From Rhipicephalus microplus (lineage: Eukaryota > Arthropoda > Arachnida > Ixodida > Ixodidae), in NCBI RefSeq assembly GCF_043290135.1, contig NC_134710.1, positions 206,944,692 through 207,008,691 on the forward strand: a stretch of DNA of 64,000 bases, given 5' to 3'. Positions 12,800 through 23,742 of this stretch are shown here, in pieces. Positions within the stretch are counted from its first letter, which is position 1; each line of letters begins with the position of its first letter. The notes under the pieces were generated by a model. That model was not told the origin of the DNA and searched no databases. It was given only the letters and a program-made list of their open reading frames with translations. A program made the position numbers and the translations under genes.

Positions 12800-13320
12800 T
12801 GTTTTTGTTACTATTTAAAGAGAAAACTGTGGGGCGCGGCCACGGAGGGCATACTTTGGATCGAAGAGCAGACAATTCTGCATTGTTGAGTCTGTCGAGC
12901 TGCTGTCTAGCTTACTTCCAGTTAGCTGTAATGGTGTCATTTTTTCTAGCTCCGGTATGGAAAATTGCGTTGCTGGCGACTTTTTTTTGGGTAACTACTT
13001 GCATTTTGAAACTGAAATTTGACAGGCAGCTTTGTCTCCAGCTGGACTTGTTTTGTTTTTTTTTCGTTACTATTTAAACAGAAAACTCTGAGGCGCGGCC
13101 ACGAAGGGCATACTTTGGATCGCAGAGCAGACAATTCGCCTGCATCGGTGGGTCCGTCGAGCAGCTGTCTAGCTCACTTCTGGTCAGCTGTAATGGTGTC
13201 TTTTTTTTAGTTCCGGAACGGGAAATTGCGTTGCTGGCGAGTGTTTTTTTTTTTTAGGTAACTAGTACTTGCATTTTGAAAGTGAAATTTCACAGGCAGA
13301 ATTGTCTCCAGCTGGACTGC
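12800..13320 (+). repeat. Tandem duplication, unit about 250 bp
   Basis: The first unit (about 12800-13050) and second unit (about 13051-13320) share long matches, for example gcggccacg(g/a)agggcatactttggatcg, agctgtaatggtgtc and gtctccagctggact. They differ by substitutions and by variable T runs. It is a local direct duplication, possibly the start of a satellite. Confidence 0.8.
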
Positions 13321-13735
13321 CCATAAATTGGCTTTTTGGGGTGTGCACAATGTCGTTGTAGTTGGCCTTTAAAAACTTCATAGTATTTAGAAATGCACAT
13401 TCTTTTGTGTCTGAGGTCATAAAAAAAGTGTTTTTGCGCTCATTAGTGTGGCCTAGCTGGGACCATATACTGCCCAACTGTCATGCTCTCGAAAGATGGT
13501 AGCAGTACTGTAAATAAATAAATAATAAATAAATAAACAAATAAATATAAATATTACACGCAACTTGTCACATAAAACCAATCAATACAGTCAGTCAATA
13601 TACCTCCATCACTCCCAGGTGATGAAACATCAGTTCCGCTCACAAAAATTGTCTTGTCTTGTGTCTCTCTAGCCCAAAAAAGGGACAGGTTTCCTTATTT
13701 AAATAAAATTATAACAGCTTTTTCTTTGACATTGT
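13321..13735. other. Unassigned, with an AT-rich (AAAT)n run
   Basis: A taaataaataaat-type simple repeat lies at about 13510-13548. I see nothing else. Confidence 0.5.
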
Positions 13736-13982
13736 CACTTTCACAATCATAGTGTTGGTGCATTCCACAGTTCCAAAAGCAGCAATGAAAACTACATGCG
13801 TATTTGTGTTGCAGTACACCTTACAGCACAGACCACAGCTCGTAGGAATTCTCTATATGTGTTGGCTATAGCTTATTATTAGCTATCCCAAGTTCTTCCA
13901 ACTGACACACGTACATTACTCCTCCATCACTCCATTTGTACCTTTCAGCACCGCTTATGTGAGCTCACTATACGGGTTAGCT
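13736..13982. repeat. Decayed tandem repeat, left part of split array
   Basis: The words 'ttccaactgacacac', 'catcactcc' and 'tacctttcagcaccgct' also occur in 16195-16405 and 18490-18640. The repeat period is roughly 90-100 bp. The array stops where the RTE-like LINE begins. Confidence 0.55.
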
Positions 13983-14216
13983 ATCATCATCATTATCATC
14001 AGCCTGACTACGCCCACTGCAGGACAAAGGCCTCTCCCAAGTTCCACCAGTGTACTCGGTCCTGTGCTTGCTGCGGCCACTTTATACCCGCAAACTTCCT
14101 TATCTCATCTGCGCACCTAAATTAGTTCTCCCCTTTCCCCCCTTGCTTTCTCTAAGAATCCAGTCTCTGATACTTAACGGCCATCGGTTATCTTGCCTTC
14201 ACACTACGTGCCCTGC

Positions 14217-14651
14217 CTAGGACCATTTCTTCTTCTTGGTTTCGACTATGATGTCCTTATCCCCAATTTGTTCCAGGACCCGTTCTCCTCTCTTCTTGTC
14301 TCTTACGGTTATCCCTTTGATTTTCCTTTCCATCACTCGCTGCACCGTCCTCAATTTAAGCTGAACCCTCTTAGTAAGCCTCCAGATTTCTGCTCCATAA
14401 GTAAGTACCCACAAAATGCAGCTGTTTTATACCTTCCTCTTGAGGAATAGTGGCAATTTACCAGTCATGATTTCAGAATGCTTGTCTAATGTGCTCCACC
14501 CCATTCTTATTCTCCTGGTTACTTGAATCTCATGGTTCAGCTCTGTAGTTCCTAGCTGTCTTAAGTAGACATACTTTTTTAAAACTTTAAGCGCACTGCC
14601 ACCTATCTTGAAGTGCTGTTCTCTTCCGCAATTGTTGTACGTTACTTTCAT
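14217..14651 (-). pseudogene. RTE-like LINE, RT C-terminal region
   Basis: Two adjacent - strand frames (14651-14427, then 14414-14217) carry conserved RTE features: YNNCGREQHFKIGG, YLRQLGTTELNHEIQVTRRI, then LTYGAEIWRLTK and VQRVMERKIKGITVRDKKR. This is the thumb and post-RT region of RTE/BovB-type reverse transcriptases (family knowledge). The two frames differ, so at least one frameshift separates them. It is not functional. Confidence 0.75.
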
Positions 14652-15128
14652 TCTCTGCAGATTAATTTTAAGACCTACTTTCCTGCTTTCCTTGCCTGAT
14701 TCAGCCTTGTCTGATCATACAGTAAACTGCAATTCATCCCCTCAGTTACTCAGCAATGCATTATCATCGGCGAAGCACATATTACTAAGATACTCTCCAT
14801 TAGCTCGTATCCCTAACTCTTCCCATTCTAGGCTTCTGAAAACCTCCTGTAAGTGCGCGGTAAATAGCATTGGGGAGATCATATCCCTTTGTATTACACT
14901 CTTCTATATAGGTATTAGTCTTTTCTTTATGGAGCACTATTGTGGCAGTTGATCCACTGTATATTTCTTCCAGGATGTTTATATATGCTTCGTCGACACC
15001 CCGATTCCGCAGTGTCTGTCTGACTGCTGATATCTCTACTGAACGAAATGCCTTATCGTAATCTATGAAGGCTATGTATAGTGGTTGGCATTATTCTGAG
15101 CATTTCTTTATTACCTGGTTGATAGTAT

Positions 15129-15370
15129 TTGATTGATTGATATGTGGGGTTTAACGTCCCAAAACCACTATATGATTATGAGAGACACCGTAGTGGAGGG
15201 CTCCGGAAATTTAGACCACCTGGGGTTCTTTAACGTGCACCCAAATCTGAGCACATGGGCCTACAACATTCCCGCCTCCATCGGAAATGCAGCCGCCGCA
15301 GCCGGGAATCGAACCGGCGACCTGCGGGTCAGCAGCCGAGTACCTTAGCCACTAGACCACCGCGGCGAGG
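15129..15370 (-). repeat. tRNA-derived SINE, full length, with 15-bp target duplication
   Basis: Read on the - strand, the A-box (tggtctagtggctaagg) and B-box (ggttcgattcc) of a tRNA-like head are followed by a conserved body and an 'atcaatcaatc' tail. The flanks cctggttgatagtat (15114-15128 and 15371-15385) are identical, which fixes both ends. It is inserted in the RTE-like LINE. It matches my memory of the ixodid tick tRNA-derived SINE (Ruka type); the family name would need a database comparison. Confidence 0.9.
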
Positions 15371-15762
15371 CCTGGTTGATAGTATGAACACTTCGTAAAT
15401 AGGGTGACTAGTTTCTCTAACACAAACTGTCCTGCGTCTTTCAGCAGGTCTGATGTTACCTTATCCATACCAGCAGCTTTGTCTCCTTGCATTCTCTCCA
15501 AGGCTTTCCTGACTTCTTCTTTCATTACTGGTGGGATGTCATCTGGGTTACTGCTAGTTTTTACATTATGGTGTGGTTCTCCAGGCTACTACACATATCT
15601 CTGTGAAGCTCCTCCACTACTTTAACTACTCTATTCATATTAGTAGTTACTTCACTTTCCTTGTCCCTTAGTGCATACATCTACTTCGTGCCTATCCAAA
15701 GTTTCCTCTTCAATGCTTTGACGCTTCCTCTATTCTTTAAAGCATGTTGAATCCTCTCCATG

Positions 15763-16146
15763 TTATACTTTCTTACATCGGATACTTTTACGCTTATTAA
15801 TCAACTTCAAAAGCTCTGCCAGTTCTATTTTGTGAGTTGTGCTTGTGACTATTATGATTTGACGTTTCTTAATGAGGTTCTTCGTCTTTTGGGACAGCTT
15901 CCTAATGCCCTGTTTAACTACCTTACCTCCAACTTTCACTGCACACTCCGTAATGATACTCGTCAGATTATTATTCAATGCGTCAACGCTAAGGCTGGTT
16001 TCCTCGATAAGAGCCGAGTATTTGTTCTGAAACGAGATTTTGAATTCCTGTATTTTTCCTTTCAGTGCCAGCTCATTGATTGGCTTCTCCCACATCAGTT
16101 TGTGTCGTTCCTTCTTCAAGTATAGGCAAATTTGAGACCTTACCAT
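15763..16146 (-). pseudogene. RTE-like LINE, segment between endonuclease and RT
   Basis: This 127-codon - strand frame is rich in Lys, Glu and Leu (for example WEKPINELALKGKIQEFKIS and KLSQKTKNLIKKRQ). It resembles the linker between endonuclease and RT in RTE-type LINEs and lies just upstream of the RT remnants in the same orientation. There are no catalytic residues in it. The assignment rests mainly on position and general wording. Confidence 0.55.
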
Positions 16147-16194
16147 TCTATAGTCACTGAATCGTACCTTGCCAAGGGTTATCTATAACATTAT

Positions 16195-16405
16195 GAAATA
16201 TCCTTGATTTTGCCAAATGGGACATATAAATTAGTTCTTCATCACTCAATATACCTTTCAGCGCCACTGGTACGAGTTCCCTGCGTGTGCCAGCTGCAGT
16301 GATCACCATACTTACTTTTTCCAACTGAGACACAGCGCATCACTCTATTCGTTCCTCACAATACCACTAGTATGATTTCATTGTATTCCTGCTACAGTCA
16401 TCACT
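16195..16405. repeat. Decayed tandem repeat, middle part of split array
   Basis: At least two degenerate units can be read, each with 'tttttccaactgagacac', 'catcactc' and 'cctttcagcgccactggtacga'-type words. They lie between the 5' end of the RTE-like LINE and the start of the CR1-like LINE. Confidence 0.55.
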
Positions 16406-16592
16406 TAATAAAAAAAGCGCATTTTTCGCCGCTGTAGACTATCAAGTTCTGCTGAAAGGTGGGCGGCTTATGCGCGCGTCGCATCAGAATATAAAAAAGC
16501 CCTTTCTCGTGCGAAAACCGAGTTTTATCAGCGAACGCTCCCATCCCTCTTATCGACTGATCCCCGCAAGTTCTGGAGCGCTGTTAATATGA

Positions 16593-16700
16593 TTGATTGA
16601 TATGTGGGGTTTAACGTCCCAAAACCACTGATGATTACGAGAGATGCCGTAGTGGAGGGCTCCGGAAATTTCAACCACCTGGGGTTCTTTAACGTGCACC
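16593..16700 (-). repeat. SINE, 5'-truncated copy with 12-bp target duplication
   Basis: Only the body and tail half of the SINE seen at 15129-15370 is present. The tRNA head is missing. The flanks ctgttaatatga (16581-16592) and ctgttaatatga (16701-16712) are identical. The insertion splits the CR1-like LINE coding region upstream of RT. Confidence 0.9.
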
Positions 16701-16778
16701 CTGTTAATATGAGCAGATCTGAATATGTAAAATTAAAAAACACCGGATGGAACACTTGTCCCACGAGAGCGGTGCTGC

Positions 16779-18386
16779 GTGTTGCTCAACAATACGTTTT
16801 CTTTATCTTTTACTAAAACAATTCCTACTTCTTTTTCTGTTAAAGAAAGCCTACATCTTGAACCAATGAAACCCATTTTTATTGACTGTGCTGGAATTTC
16901 CAAGCTGATACAGGGGGCTAAAATTTCTTCATCTTCTGGAATAGATGGACTTAACTATAAGTTTCTGAAAAGTACCATTGTGAACTCCTCATTGATCCTT
17001 TCCTATACTTTTTCACAGTCTTTACAGTGTTCCTTACTGCCCGACGACTGGATAGGTGGAAAGGTGATTCCAGTGCACAAGTCTGGTGAAGTTTTCTCCC
17101 CTTTTAACTATCGTCCCATCTCTCTTACATCAATCCCATGCAAACTACTCGAACACATCATTTACACTAACTTGATGAGCTTTCTAGAATCTAATTCATT
17201 TTTTACAGTCTACCAACACGGTTTTCGCAAAAAGCATTCCTGTGAAACTCAATTAATCACCTTTACCAATGATCTCTGTTCTTTGTTGGATCGTGCGTCA
17301 GTAGTCGATTGCATTTTCATTGATTTCGCAAAGGCATTTGACTGCGTCTCCCACCCTCTACTACTTTATAAACTTAGCAAACTGAGCATTGACCCTAACA
17401 TTTTAAGGTGGATTGAATGTTTTCTGTAGAATCACTTTCAATATGTAGCCGTTAATGATAACGAATCTCCTCACTGTCCTGTTACATCTGGTGTCCCTCA
17501 GGGATCAGTATTGGGGCCTCTTCTCTTCCTAATTTATATTAATGATCTTCCTGATACCATAACCTCATCAATACGTCTTTTCGCTGACGATTGTGTTATA
17601 TATAGAAATATATGTGAACCTTCTGATCCCTCACAACTTCAAACCGACCTTAACACAATTTCAGCCTGGTGCAACACCTGGCTAATGAAAGTAAACATAG
17701 ACAAGTGCAAATATACGAGGTTAACACGAACAATCAAGCACACCCCTGTAAACACATATTTCCTGAATGGCTCCCCTCTATTATCGGTTACCACCTACAA
17801 ATACCTGGGCATTCAGATTTCAGATAACCTTTCGTGGCACTCGCACATTGAATATATTAGCAATAATGCGAACCGCATGCTCAGCTTCCTTCGACGAAAT
17901 TTCTCTCGAGCTCCCACTTCATTAAAACTGCAGCTTTACAAAACCCTTGTACGGCCGAAGATTGAATATGCCTCTTCTGTATGGGATCCACATTCTGCCA
18001 ATCTTGTCTCCACACTTGAAGCTATCCAAAATCGGGCCGCTCGTTTCATTCTCTCTGATTATTCCCGGTCATCCAGTGTCACTAACATGAAACAAGTAGT
18101 ACAACTACCTGATCTTGCAACCCGTCGTATAATATCCCCCCTATGTGTTTTCCATAAAATATTTTACACCAATCAGACCTTAAAACAATCCCTTTTTACA
18201 GTTACATCATACGTGTCATCCTGCATTGATCATCCGTTAAAAGTTGGTGTGCCAAACTCTTGAACAAACCTCTACCTGAACTCGTTTGTCCCAATGACCA
18301 GCGTGCAGTGGAATCACCTTCCAGCCTCCATCGTCTCCATCAGCGACGCTGCGCACTTCAGGTCCACTGTCAGCAATCACTTTTTG
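16779..18386 (+). pseudogene. CR1/Jockey-like reverse transcriptase, two in-frame stops
   Basis: This reverse transcriptase would copy the element's RNA at a nicked genomic target. Motifs appear in order: SSGIDGLNYKFLKS, YRPISLTSIPCKLLEHI, QHGFRKKHSCETQL, FIDFAKAFDCVSHPLL, GVPQGSVLGPLLFLIYINDLP, and LFADD at about 17577-17591, so the catalytic aspartates are present. After these come NTYKYLGIQIS-type and AIQNRAARFI motifs. The frame is broken by TAG at 17427-17429 and TGA at 18261-18263. Both are in frame and reading continues unchanged afterwards, ending at TAA at about 18384-18386. A relatively young, point-mutated copy is the simplest reading. Confidence 0.85.
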
Positions 18387-18490
18387 TAACCACCCCGCTG
18401 TTGTCTTTTCTCTTGATTGTTTAATATTGTACCCCTCATTTCTGTAACGCCTTACGGCATTGAGAGTAAATAAATGAAATGAAATGAAAT

Positions 18491-18650
18491 CACTTTTGCA
18501 ATTTGAGACATGTCCATCCCTCAAGTTGTACTTTCTAGCACCACTAGAACGAATTCAAGGTGCGTTCCAGCTATAGTCATTAGAAACTGCCTCACTTTTG
18601 CCAACTGAAACAATCACTGACCTAGAAAAACAACAGGTCTTGTATATGAC
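18491..18650. repeat. Decayed tandem repeat, right part of split array
   Basis: It contains 'tttctagcaccactagaacga', 'gttccagctatagtcatta' and 'ttttgccaactgaaac', matching words in the two left parts. It begins directly after the LINE tail. Confidence 0.55.
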
Positions 18651-19721
18651 ACATTGAGCATCTATTATAAGTTCTACTAACACGGTCAGAAGGTACTAGA
18701 GACTGATAGAAATGTCTTTCAGGCTTTTAGGTTCGTCAAATGGTAAATTGGTACAGGTCAGGGACTCACATGCAGGCAACGTCTTGCAATATCTTCACTC
18801 GGGAAATGTGTCAATGTTTTCTTATCCGGAAGAAGCACACAGAACCGCTGCTGCCAACAGCGTCCCTGATGACGGGCACGCTTTAGTGCTGGTGCCCTCG
18901 GCTCTGGGCCTGCCTCCAACTCTGTGACCAGAGAATAAAAACTATCATTATTGCAAGTCTGAATAAAGCACAAAACTGTATCAAAAACTTTTGTTTCAGA
19001 GTAATCTCATAAGTTTTTTAGATGCAGAACATCTGCTGCTACACATCAAAAATTATTTTTGCCAACAATATGTTAACACTGGAAGTCCTACAGAAAATAC
19101 TACTCTGAAGCAATTGGTGCACAAATTTTGCTTCTTGAAACAAAACTTACTGGAGCCGTTGAAGCATGACAATGCCACTGCAGTCTGGAAATGTCTTCTG
19201 CAAAAATTATTTTTGTAGTACATTGATATTTCTTATGCATGATACTGGTCAATATGGGCATTTTCACTCTCCTTTATGTGAAATATCTGTGCCTGTTCAC
19301 ATATAGACAAATTCCACCGGACATACGTCCCGAAAATGCAGTGGCATTGTCTTGGTAAGCAAAAGACGCTCTGCCTACCGCAGTTTCTGTTAAGTTTTCA
19401 ATGGCGCATGTGGTGTTCTCAGTCAAGCAACAACAACAAAAAAAAAACGGTATGCCGACGAGCTGCGTCAAGGTTGGATGAGAGTCGCATTTCACAAGTT
19501 AGTTTTGTTTGTTGGCACACATCGCATATCTCGGCGCTTATAGCTTTCACAACGCTTATGGCGTCTCACAACTTTGTTTTGTTGGCGCACATCGCAGCGC
19601 TCAGCGCTTATGGGGGAAGTTCTATACGTTCTATACGCGCTTATAGGGGAACGTCGCTATAATTTTACCCATAATGTCGACATTGGCCTACCTGCTTTTA
19701 CAAACATGGAATGGGTCTATA
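18651..19721. other. Unassigned, with a short direct repeat
   Basis: ttgttggcacacatcgcat (about 19509) and ttgttggcgcacatcgcag (about 19580) start two similar segments about 70 bp apart, both followed by 'cggcgcttat'-type words. I see nothing else recognisable. Confidence 0.45.
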
Positions 19722-20028
19722 TGTAATACTGTCTACATTGATGTCAAGTGCTTCTATTGTCTACTTAGTTTTTGTATATTATTCCTTCTGTTTAGTGCTC
19801 CAAATATGATGTTATTTTCAGCACCGAATTACCTTGCTTTACTCTTACTTCTCTCTTGCTCTTTACTCTTGCTTTCAACAGTGTGTACAGAACAAAGTGC
19901 ATGCACATATTGTCACGCTCAAGGCAACCTTGCGTTGTACTGCTCATTGAACTAGGTCAAGAAGCGGCTCAGTTTGAACTTCTTCGTTCTCTTCCACATG
20001 TAGTTCTCCGACGCGATACCATATGGCA
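19722..20028 (-). repeat. 3' LTR of the Ty3/gypsy element
   Basis: 19918-20028 matches 31511-31605 in the same orientation, except for a 16-bp gap in the latter. The inner boundary is clear: on the - strand a purine run (aaggagggactaa, 20029-20042) is followed by TGCCATATGG, the expected polypurine tract and LTR start. The outer boundary near 19722 is a guess from a TG/CA end. Confidence 0.65.
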
Positions 20029-20238
20029 TTAGTCCCTCCTTTGAAGAGCATCGACTTGATGCTTGTAAATAAAGGAAAAAAAAAACATAAATACAACACG
20101 TGCTGACACAGGGAATCAAAGAGTGAGTACCATCAAAAACAAAGAGGGTGCACCAACACCTGCACTATGCGCAAACACGAAAACACCAACGGACTACTAA
20201 GAAAAGATAATGCCACCACAAGAGATTACTTCTACACG

Positions 20239-20787
20239 TTAACAGAAATAACTTGAAAGCATACAGGCTACTGTCTGTAGTACGGCTGGAGTCGTACGAT
20301 GTGCACAGTTTCGGGTCGAAGTTGTGGACGTGAAGACTGTGTCGTTCGAAAATACTTCATAGGTAACGTCGCTCACATGTCGGATAACCTTATATATTCC
20401 AAAATAATGGCTCAGAAGCTTTTCAGACAAGCCTGGTCGCCAGATAGGTGTACACACCCACACTCCTTCGCCAGAATGGCATGCGACGTTTCGACGGCAA
20501 AGGTTATAACGCTGCGCATCTGTGTCTTGTTGGTGTCTGATGTTTACGTGAGCTAGTTGACGAGCCTCTTTGGTGTACTGTGTGTATTGCTCCGCTTCTG
20601 GAGCAAGCTTATCACTATTATCATACAGCAGTATAGCATCAAGCATGGTTTGTACCTTGCATCCATAAACAAGGTGGAAAGGTGAAAATCGTGTTGTTTC
20701 CTGCATTGCCGTATTGTAGGCGAACGTGATGTATGGCAGAATATAGTGCCATGTTTTGTGCTGCACATCCATGTACATCGACCGCAT
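20239..20787 (-). pseudogene. Ty3/gypsy integrase, end of core and C-terminal domain
   Basis: The 182-codon - strand frame contains LPYITFAYNTAMQETTRFSP, FHLVYGCKVQ, then GEGVWVCTPIWRPGLSEKLL and VIRHVSDVTYEV. These are the last part of the integrase catalytic core and the GPY/F-type C-terminal domain, which bind target and element DNA during integration (family knowledge). It directly continues the integrase remnants upstream at 20871-21520, across a frame change. Confidence 0.85.
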
Positions 20788-20870
20788 GTCTGCTGTAGTC
20801 CTGTTGAGTCTCTCCGGCAGTCCGTTTATTTGTGGATGGTGAGCGGTTGTTTTTCAGTGACTTGTGCAGC

Positions 20871-21520
20871 TCAGTCTGCAAATGGCCTCCAGTGTTTGTG
20901 CTGAAATGATGTTCCTCTATCCGTAATCACACAAGACGGCGAGCCGTACCGTAGGACGATGTGGTGCATGAAGAACTTCGCAGCTTCAGACACCGTGCCG
21001 GGGGGGTAACGCCTTTGTCTCAGCATAAACGGGTCAAGTAATTGGTTGCCACTATAATCCATTTGTTTCCCGTGGCCGACAAAGAGAGGAGCCCTAGAAG
21101 GTCAATTCCCACAAGTTCGAAGGCTGTCCGTGGTGGTGCAATCGAGTGAAGGCCCGCAGGTTTACCAGGTGGCATCTTGCGACGCTGGCACTCGCAGCAG
21201 CCTTGCACATAGCGGTGTAGACTGGTCAAAAGTCGAGGCCAATAGTACTGCTGGCGCCATTTCGCGATAGTCCGCGAGTAGCCAGATTGTCCTGACGTGG
21301 GCTCATCGTGGCACACGAGGAGGATGTCATACCGCATTTCGGATGATATAATGAGGAGGAAGGCTTTGTGGCTCCCTTGAGCATTTTTCTTGTAAAGTAT
21401 GCCCCTCCTTGGGCAAAAGGATGACAGTTCGCGAGCAATGCGCTGAGGAACCTGAGAGTATCGGCCTTTTAAGGAATTAATAACAGGGCACAATGCCTGA
21501 TCTGCTCGCTGTCTAAACAT
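20871..21520 (-). pseudogene. Ty3/gypsy integrase, zinc-binding and catalytic core
   Basis: Two overlapping - strand frames hold the N-terminal zinc-binding region (HDEPTSGQSGYSRT, then CCECQRRK) and the start of the core (ELVGIDLLG, then WIIVATNYLTR). In another frame come the second core Asp region (RYGSPSCVITDRGTSF) and SEAAKFFMHHIV. The HHCC histidine appears as HDEPTSGQSG, where the family usually has H..G..G. The frameshift near 21040 breaks the core. Confidence 0.8.
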
Positions 21521-21523
21521 GTA

Positions 21524-22033
21524 TACTCCGTTTCATACATCAGGTGCAACGCTGTGAAGGCTAGGCAAGTAGTCCGTAAAGAAAACACGAGGTGTTGCTC
21601 CGCGCGGTTTCGTAGCCGAGTGGTCTGACGCGTCGCTCCGGAGAGTTCACCGAAGTTTTGAAGTGCATGGGTTCCATTTTTGCCATTTTTGGTTCCATTT
21701 TTGAAGTACATGGGTTCCAAAGTGCCATTTTTTCGAAGCTGCCACAACAAGTAAAAAAAAAAAAACGGCAGCGCGGGTCGTGCGGAGAGCGAAAACCTGA
21801 TACGAAAGCGACAAACATAAATTACCAACTCGCATATTTGGATTGTTTATCTGACAACACAGGCGTTTGTTTTTTAACCTGATGACAAATATGTATGCTT
21901 AGAAGTTTCCCGAGAAGCGTTTATTGATTCTCGTACAACCCAAGCGACGCACTACTTTTTGGTCGCGGCAGTACACAGCGCAAACAAGAGCGCTAGCTTT
22001 GACAGCGTTGCACATGATGTATGAAACGGAGTA
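21524..22033. mobile_element. TA-flanked inverted-repeat element (MITE) in gypsy pol
   Basis: The termini tactccgtttcatacatcag (from 21524) and their reverse complement (to 22033) form about 32-bp inverted repeats with one or two mismatches. The element is flanked by TA on both sides, as in Tc1/mariner-type insertions. Removing it with one TA rejoins the gypsy reading frame (…LSDSDYMFRQ…). No transposase frame is inside. At 21611-21638 there is a tRNA-Ser/Leu-like A-box (gtagccgagtggtctgacgc), so a SINE-like piece may lie within. Short 'ggttccatttttg' repeats follow it. Confidence 0.8.
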
Positions 22034-22079
22034 TAGTCAGAATCACTGAGGGCTCCAAGAGAGTTATCAGCATCCTCCC

Positions 22080-22560
22080 GAGTCAATATCAGGTTGTGCA
22101 AAAGGTGCTTGAGAAAGTGCATTGGCATCTTTGTGTTTGCGCCCAGACCTATACAGAATCGTGATGTCAAACTCCTGCAAGTGCTAACTCCACCGAGCGA
22201 GATGGCCAGACAGGTCGCAGAGATTGCCCAGCCAGCACAGCGAATGGTGATCAGTCACCACCTTAAAGCGACGGCCATAAGGGTAAGGTCTTTGTCATTG
22301 CCCACACGACTGCGAGGCATTCCTTCTCTGAAGTAGAGCAGTTGGCCTCGGCTCGAGAGAGTACTACTGGAGAAAGCTATGACATGTTCAAAGTGGTTGT
22401 GCCGTTGTACAAAGACAGCACCAAGGCCGACGTTGCTGGCATCTGTGTGCACTTCATTAGCAGTGTCCTGATCAAAATGCCCAAGAACAGATGCTGCTTG
22501 CATTTGCTGCCGTAACTCTGCGGAAGCTGTTTCTTGCTCTGTGCTCCAGGCAAATGGTAC
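22080..22560 (-). pseudogene. Ty3/gypsy RNase H domain
   Basis: The - strand frame 22503-22255 shows EVHTDASNVGLGAVFVQ and HVIAFSSSTLS, the first Asp region and the following strand of retroelement RNase H. It then continues in other frames to LSDSD at the MITE insertion. RNase H removes the RNA template during reverse transcription (family knowledge). It lies directly downstream of the RT remnant on the same strand. Confidence 0.8.
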
Positions 22561-23330
22561 GTCAACTTGAGTGAGTCACGTGAGCAGTTCGGCTATCGCC
22601 GACAAGTGTGTAATGAATCGGCGATAATAAGCACACAAGCCGAGGAAACATGGCACTGCCTTTTTTGTCTGACGAAACAGGGAAGGCAGTGACTGCTGCA
22701 GTTTTTTCTGGATCAGGCTCCGCACTCCCGACATGTCTAAGAAATTTCAGCTCATCATAGCTGAAATAGCACTTCTGGGGTTTCAGCGTGAGTTCGGCAG
22801 AACAAATAGCTTTGAGAACGATTCTTATGCACTTCAAATGTTCTTCAAAACTCTTAGTGATGGATATGACCGCATCGTCTAGGTGTACAAGGCAGCCATG
22901 CCACTTCAAGCCAGCGAGAACGTTATCCATCATCCGCTGGAATGTTGCTGGAGCCAAACAGAGGCCATAAGGAAGAAAACCGAATTAAGTCCATCAGGAG
23001 TTACAAATGATGTCTTCTCTCGGTCGCGCTCATTGACTTCTATCTGCCAATAGCCACTCTTCAAATTGATCGATAAAAAATACTTCCTCTGTCACAGCCT
23101 GTCGAGAGAATCGTCAACCCATGAAAGCGGGTAAACGTACTTCTTCGTGACACTATTTAGCTTCGTGTAATTAATATAAAATCGCAGCGTTCCGTCTTTC
23201 TTCTTCACTAAAACAACTGGCGAGGACCACGGGCTGCTGGACAATCGAATGACCCCGTCGTCAATCATTTTCTTTACTTGCGTCTCTATGGCCTTGCGTT
23301 CTTTAGCCGAAACATGCTAAAGTTGCTAGT
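22560..23330 (-). pseudogene. Ty3/gypsy reverse transcriptase
   Basis: The - strand first reads IDDGVIRLSSSPWSSPVVLV, KKKDGTLRFYINY and LSINLKSGYWQIEV. Then, after a frameshift at about 22970-22990, frame 22957-22562 gives APATFQRMMDNVLAGLKW, VHLDD and KPQKCYFSYDELKFL. These are the RT fingers and palm. The catalytic motif is HLDD where this family usually has YLDD, and RFYINY replaces the usual RFCVDY. Both deviations suggest decay. A stop lies in the stretch after VDDSLDRL. Confidence 0.85.
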
Positions 23331-23333
23331 AGA

Positions 23334-23715
23334 TTAGCAAACATCATCATCAATAATAATTCGGTACTTTGTGAGGGGTGTTTGACCAACTCTTGATGAA
23401 GAGGCGAAGCAAGATTGAAATTCTTTCAAAAGAGTGTGAAGTCCGGCCTTCTCGTCCGAAAGCTCCGAATTGACATCGATGTGGTCTAGAAACTTGTCTC
23501 CGTCAATCATTTTCTCGGATGCAAAGCACTCCGTGACATCCGCTACAGGGTTTTCAAAGGCCACGGTGGTGCCGCAGAAAAAATGTCGGTGCTCAAAGTT
23601 GAAATTTGTGATGAGTATCTGTGACCGTTCGTCACACACGCACAATCCTTCGCACTGAGCACACACACCTTGAAGCAGCAAAAGGAATATGTTGCTCTCG
23701 ACGACCGGTCTTCAC
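23334..23715 (-). pseudogene. Ty3/gypsy protease-RT linker
   Basis: Frame 23681-23334 (115 codons) contains GVCAQCEGLCVCDERSQI, LITNFNFEHRHFF, and near the end SSSRVGQTPLTKYRI, which leads into RT. It resumes exactly at the left edge of the nested LINE. The matching upstream half, ending GFVEVTS, lies at about 29503-29930 on the other side of the LINE. Confidence 0.75.
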
Positions 23716-23742
23716 AAGTGACTTCTACGATGATGATGATGA

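Larger units (their letters stand above)
13983..16160 (-). mobile_element. RTE/BovB-like LINE, decayed, - strand
   Basis: This non-LTR retrotransposon is read right to left. It has an endonuclease-RT linker (15763-16146), an RT palm with a readable FADD at 14763-14774 (CFADDNALLSN), and the RT C-terminal region (14217-14651). The 3' end is a (GAT)n-type tail at 13983-13998, as usual for RTE elements (family knowledge). Many stops and frameshifts show it is long dead. It lacks the N-terminal endonuclease, and a SINE is inserted at 15129-15370. Clade placement rests on the C-terminal wording and the tail. Confidence 0.75.
16406..18490 (+). mobile_element. CR1/Jockey-like LINE, 5'-truncated, near-continuous RT frame
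   Basis: This + strand non-LTR element retains the region before RT (YKKALSRAKTEFYQ, DPRKFW), the full RT (16779-18386) and a 3' UTR ending in repeated 'atgaa' units at about 18470-18490. There is no RNase H. The endonuclease is missing, so the copy is 5'-truncated. A SINE interrupts it at 16593-16700. The 3' flank resumes the same decayed tandem repeat that precedes it, so the element was inserted into that array. I favour the CR1 clade over Jockey from the wording after RT. Confidence 0.8.
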
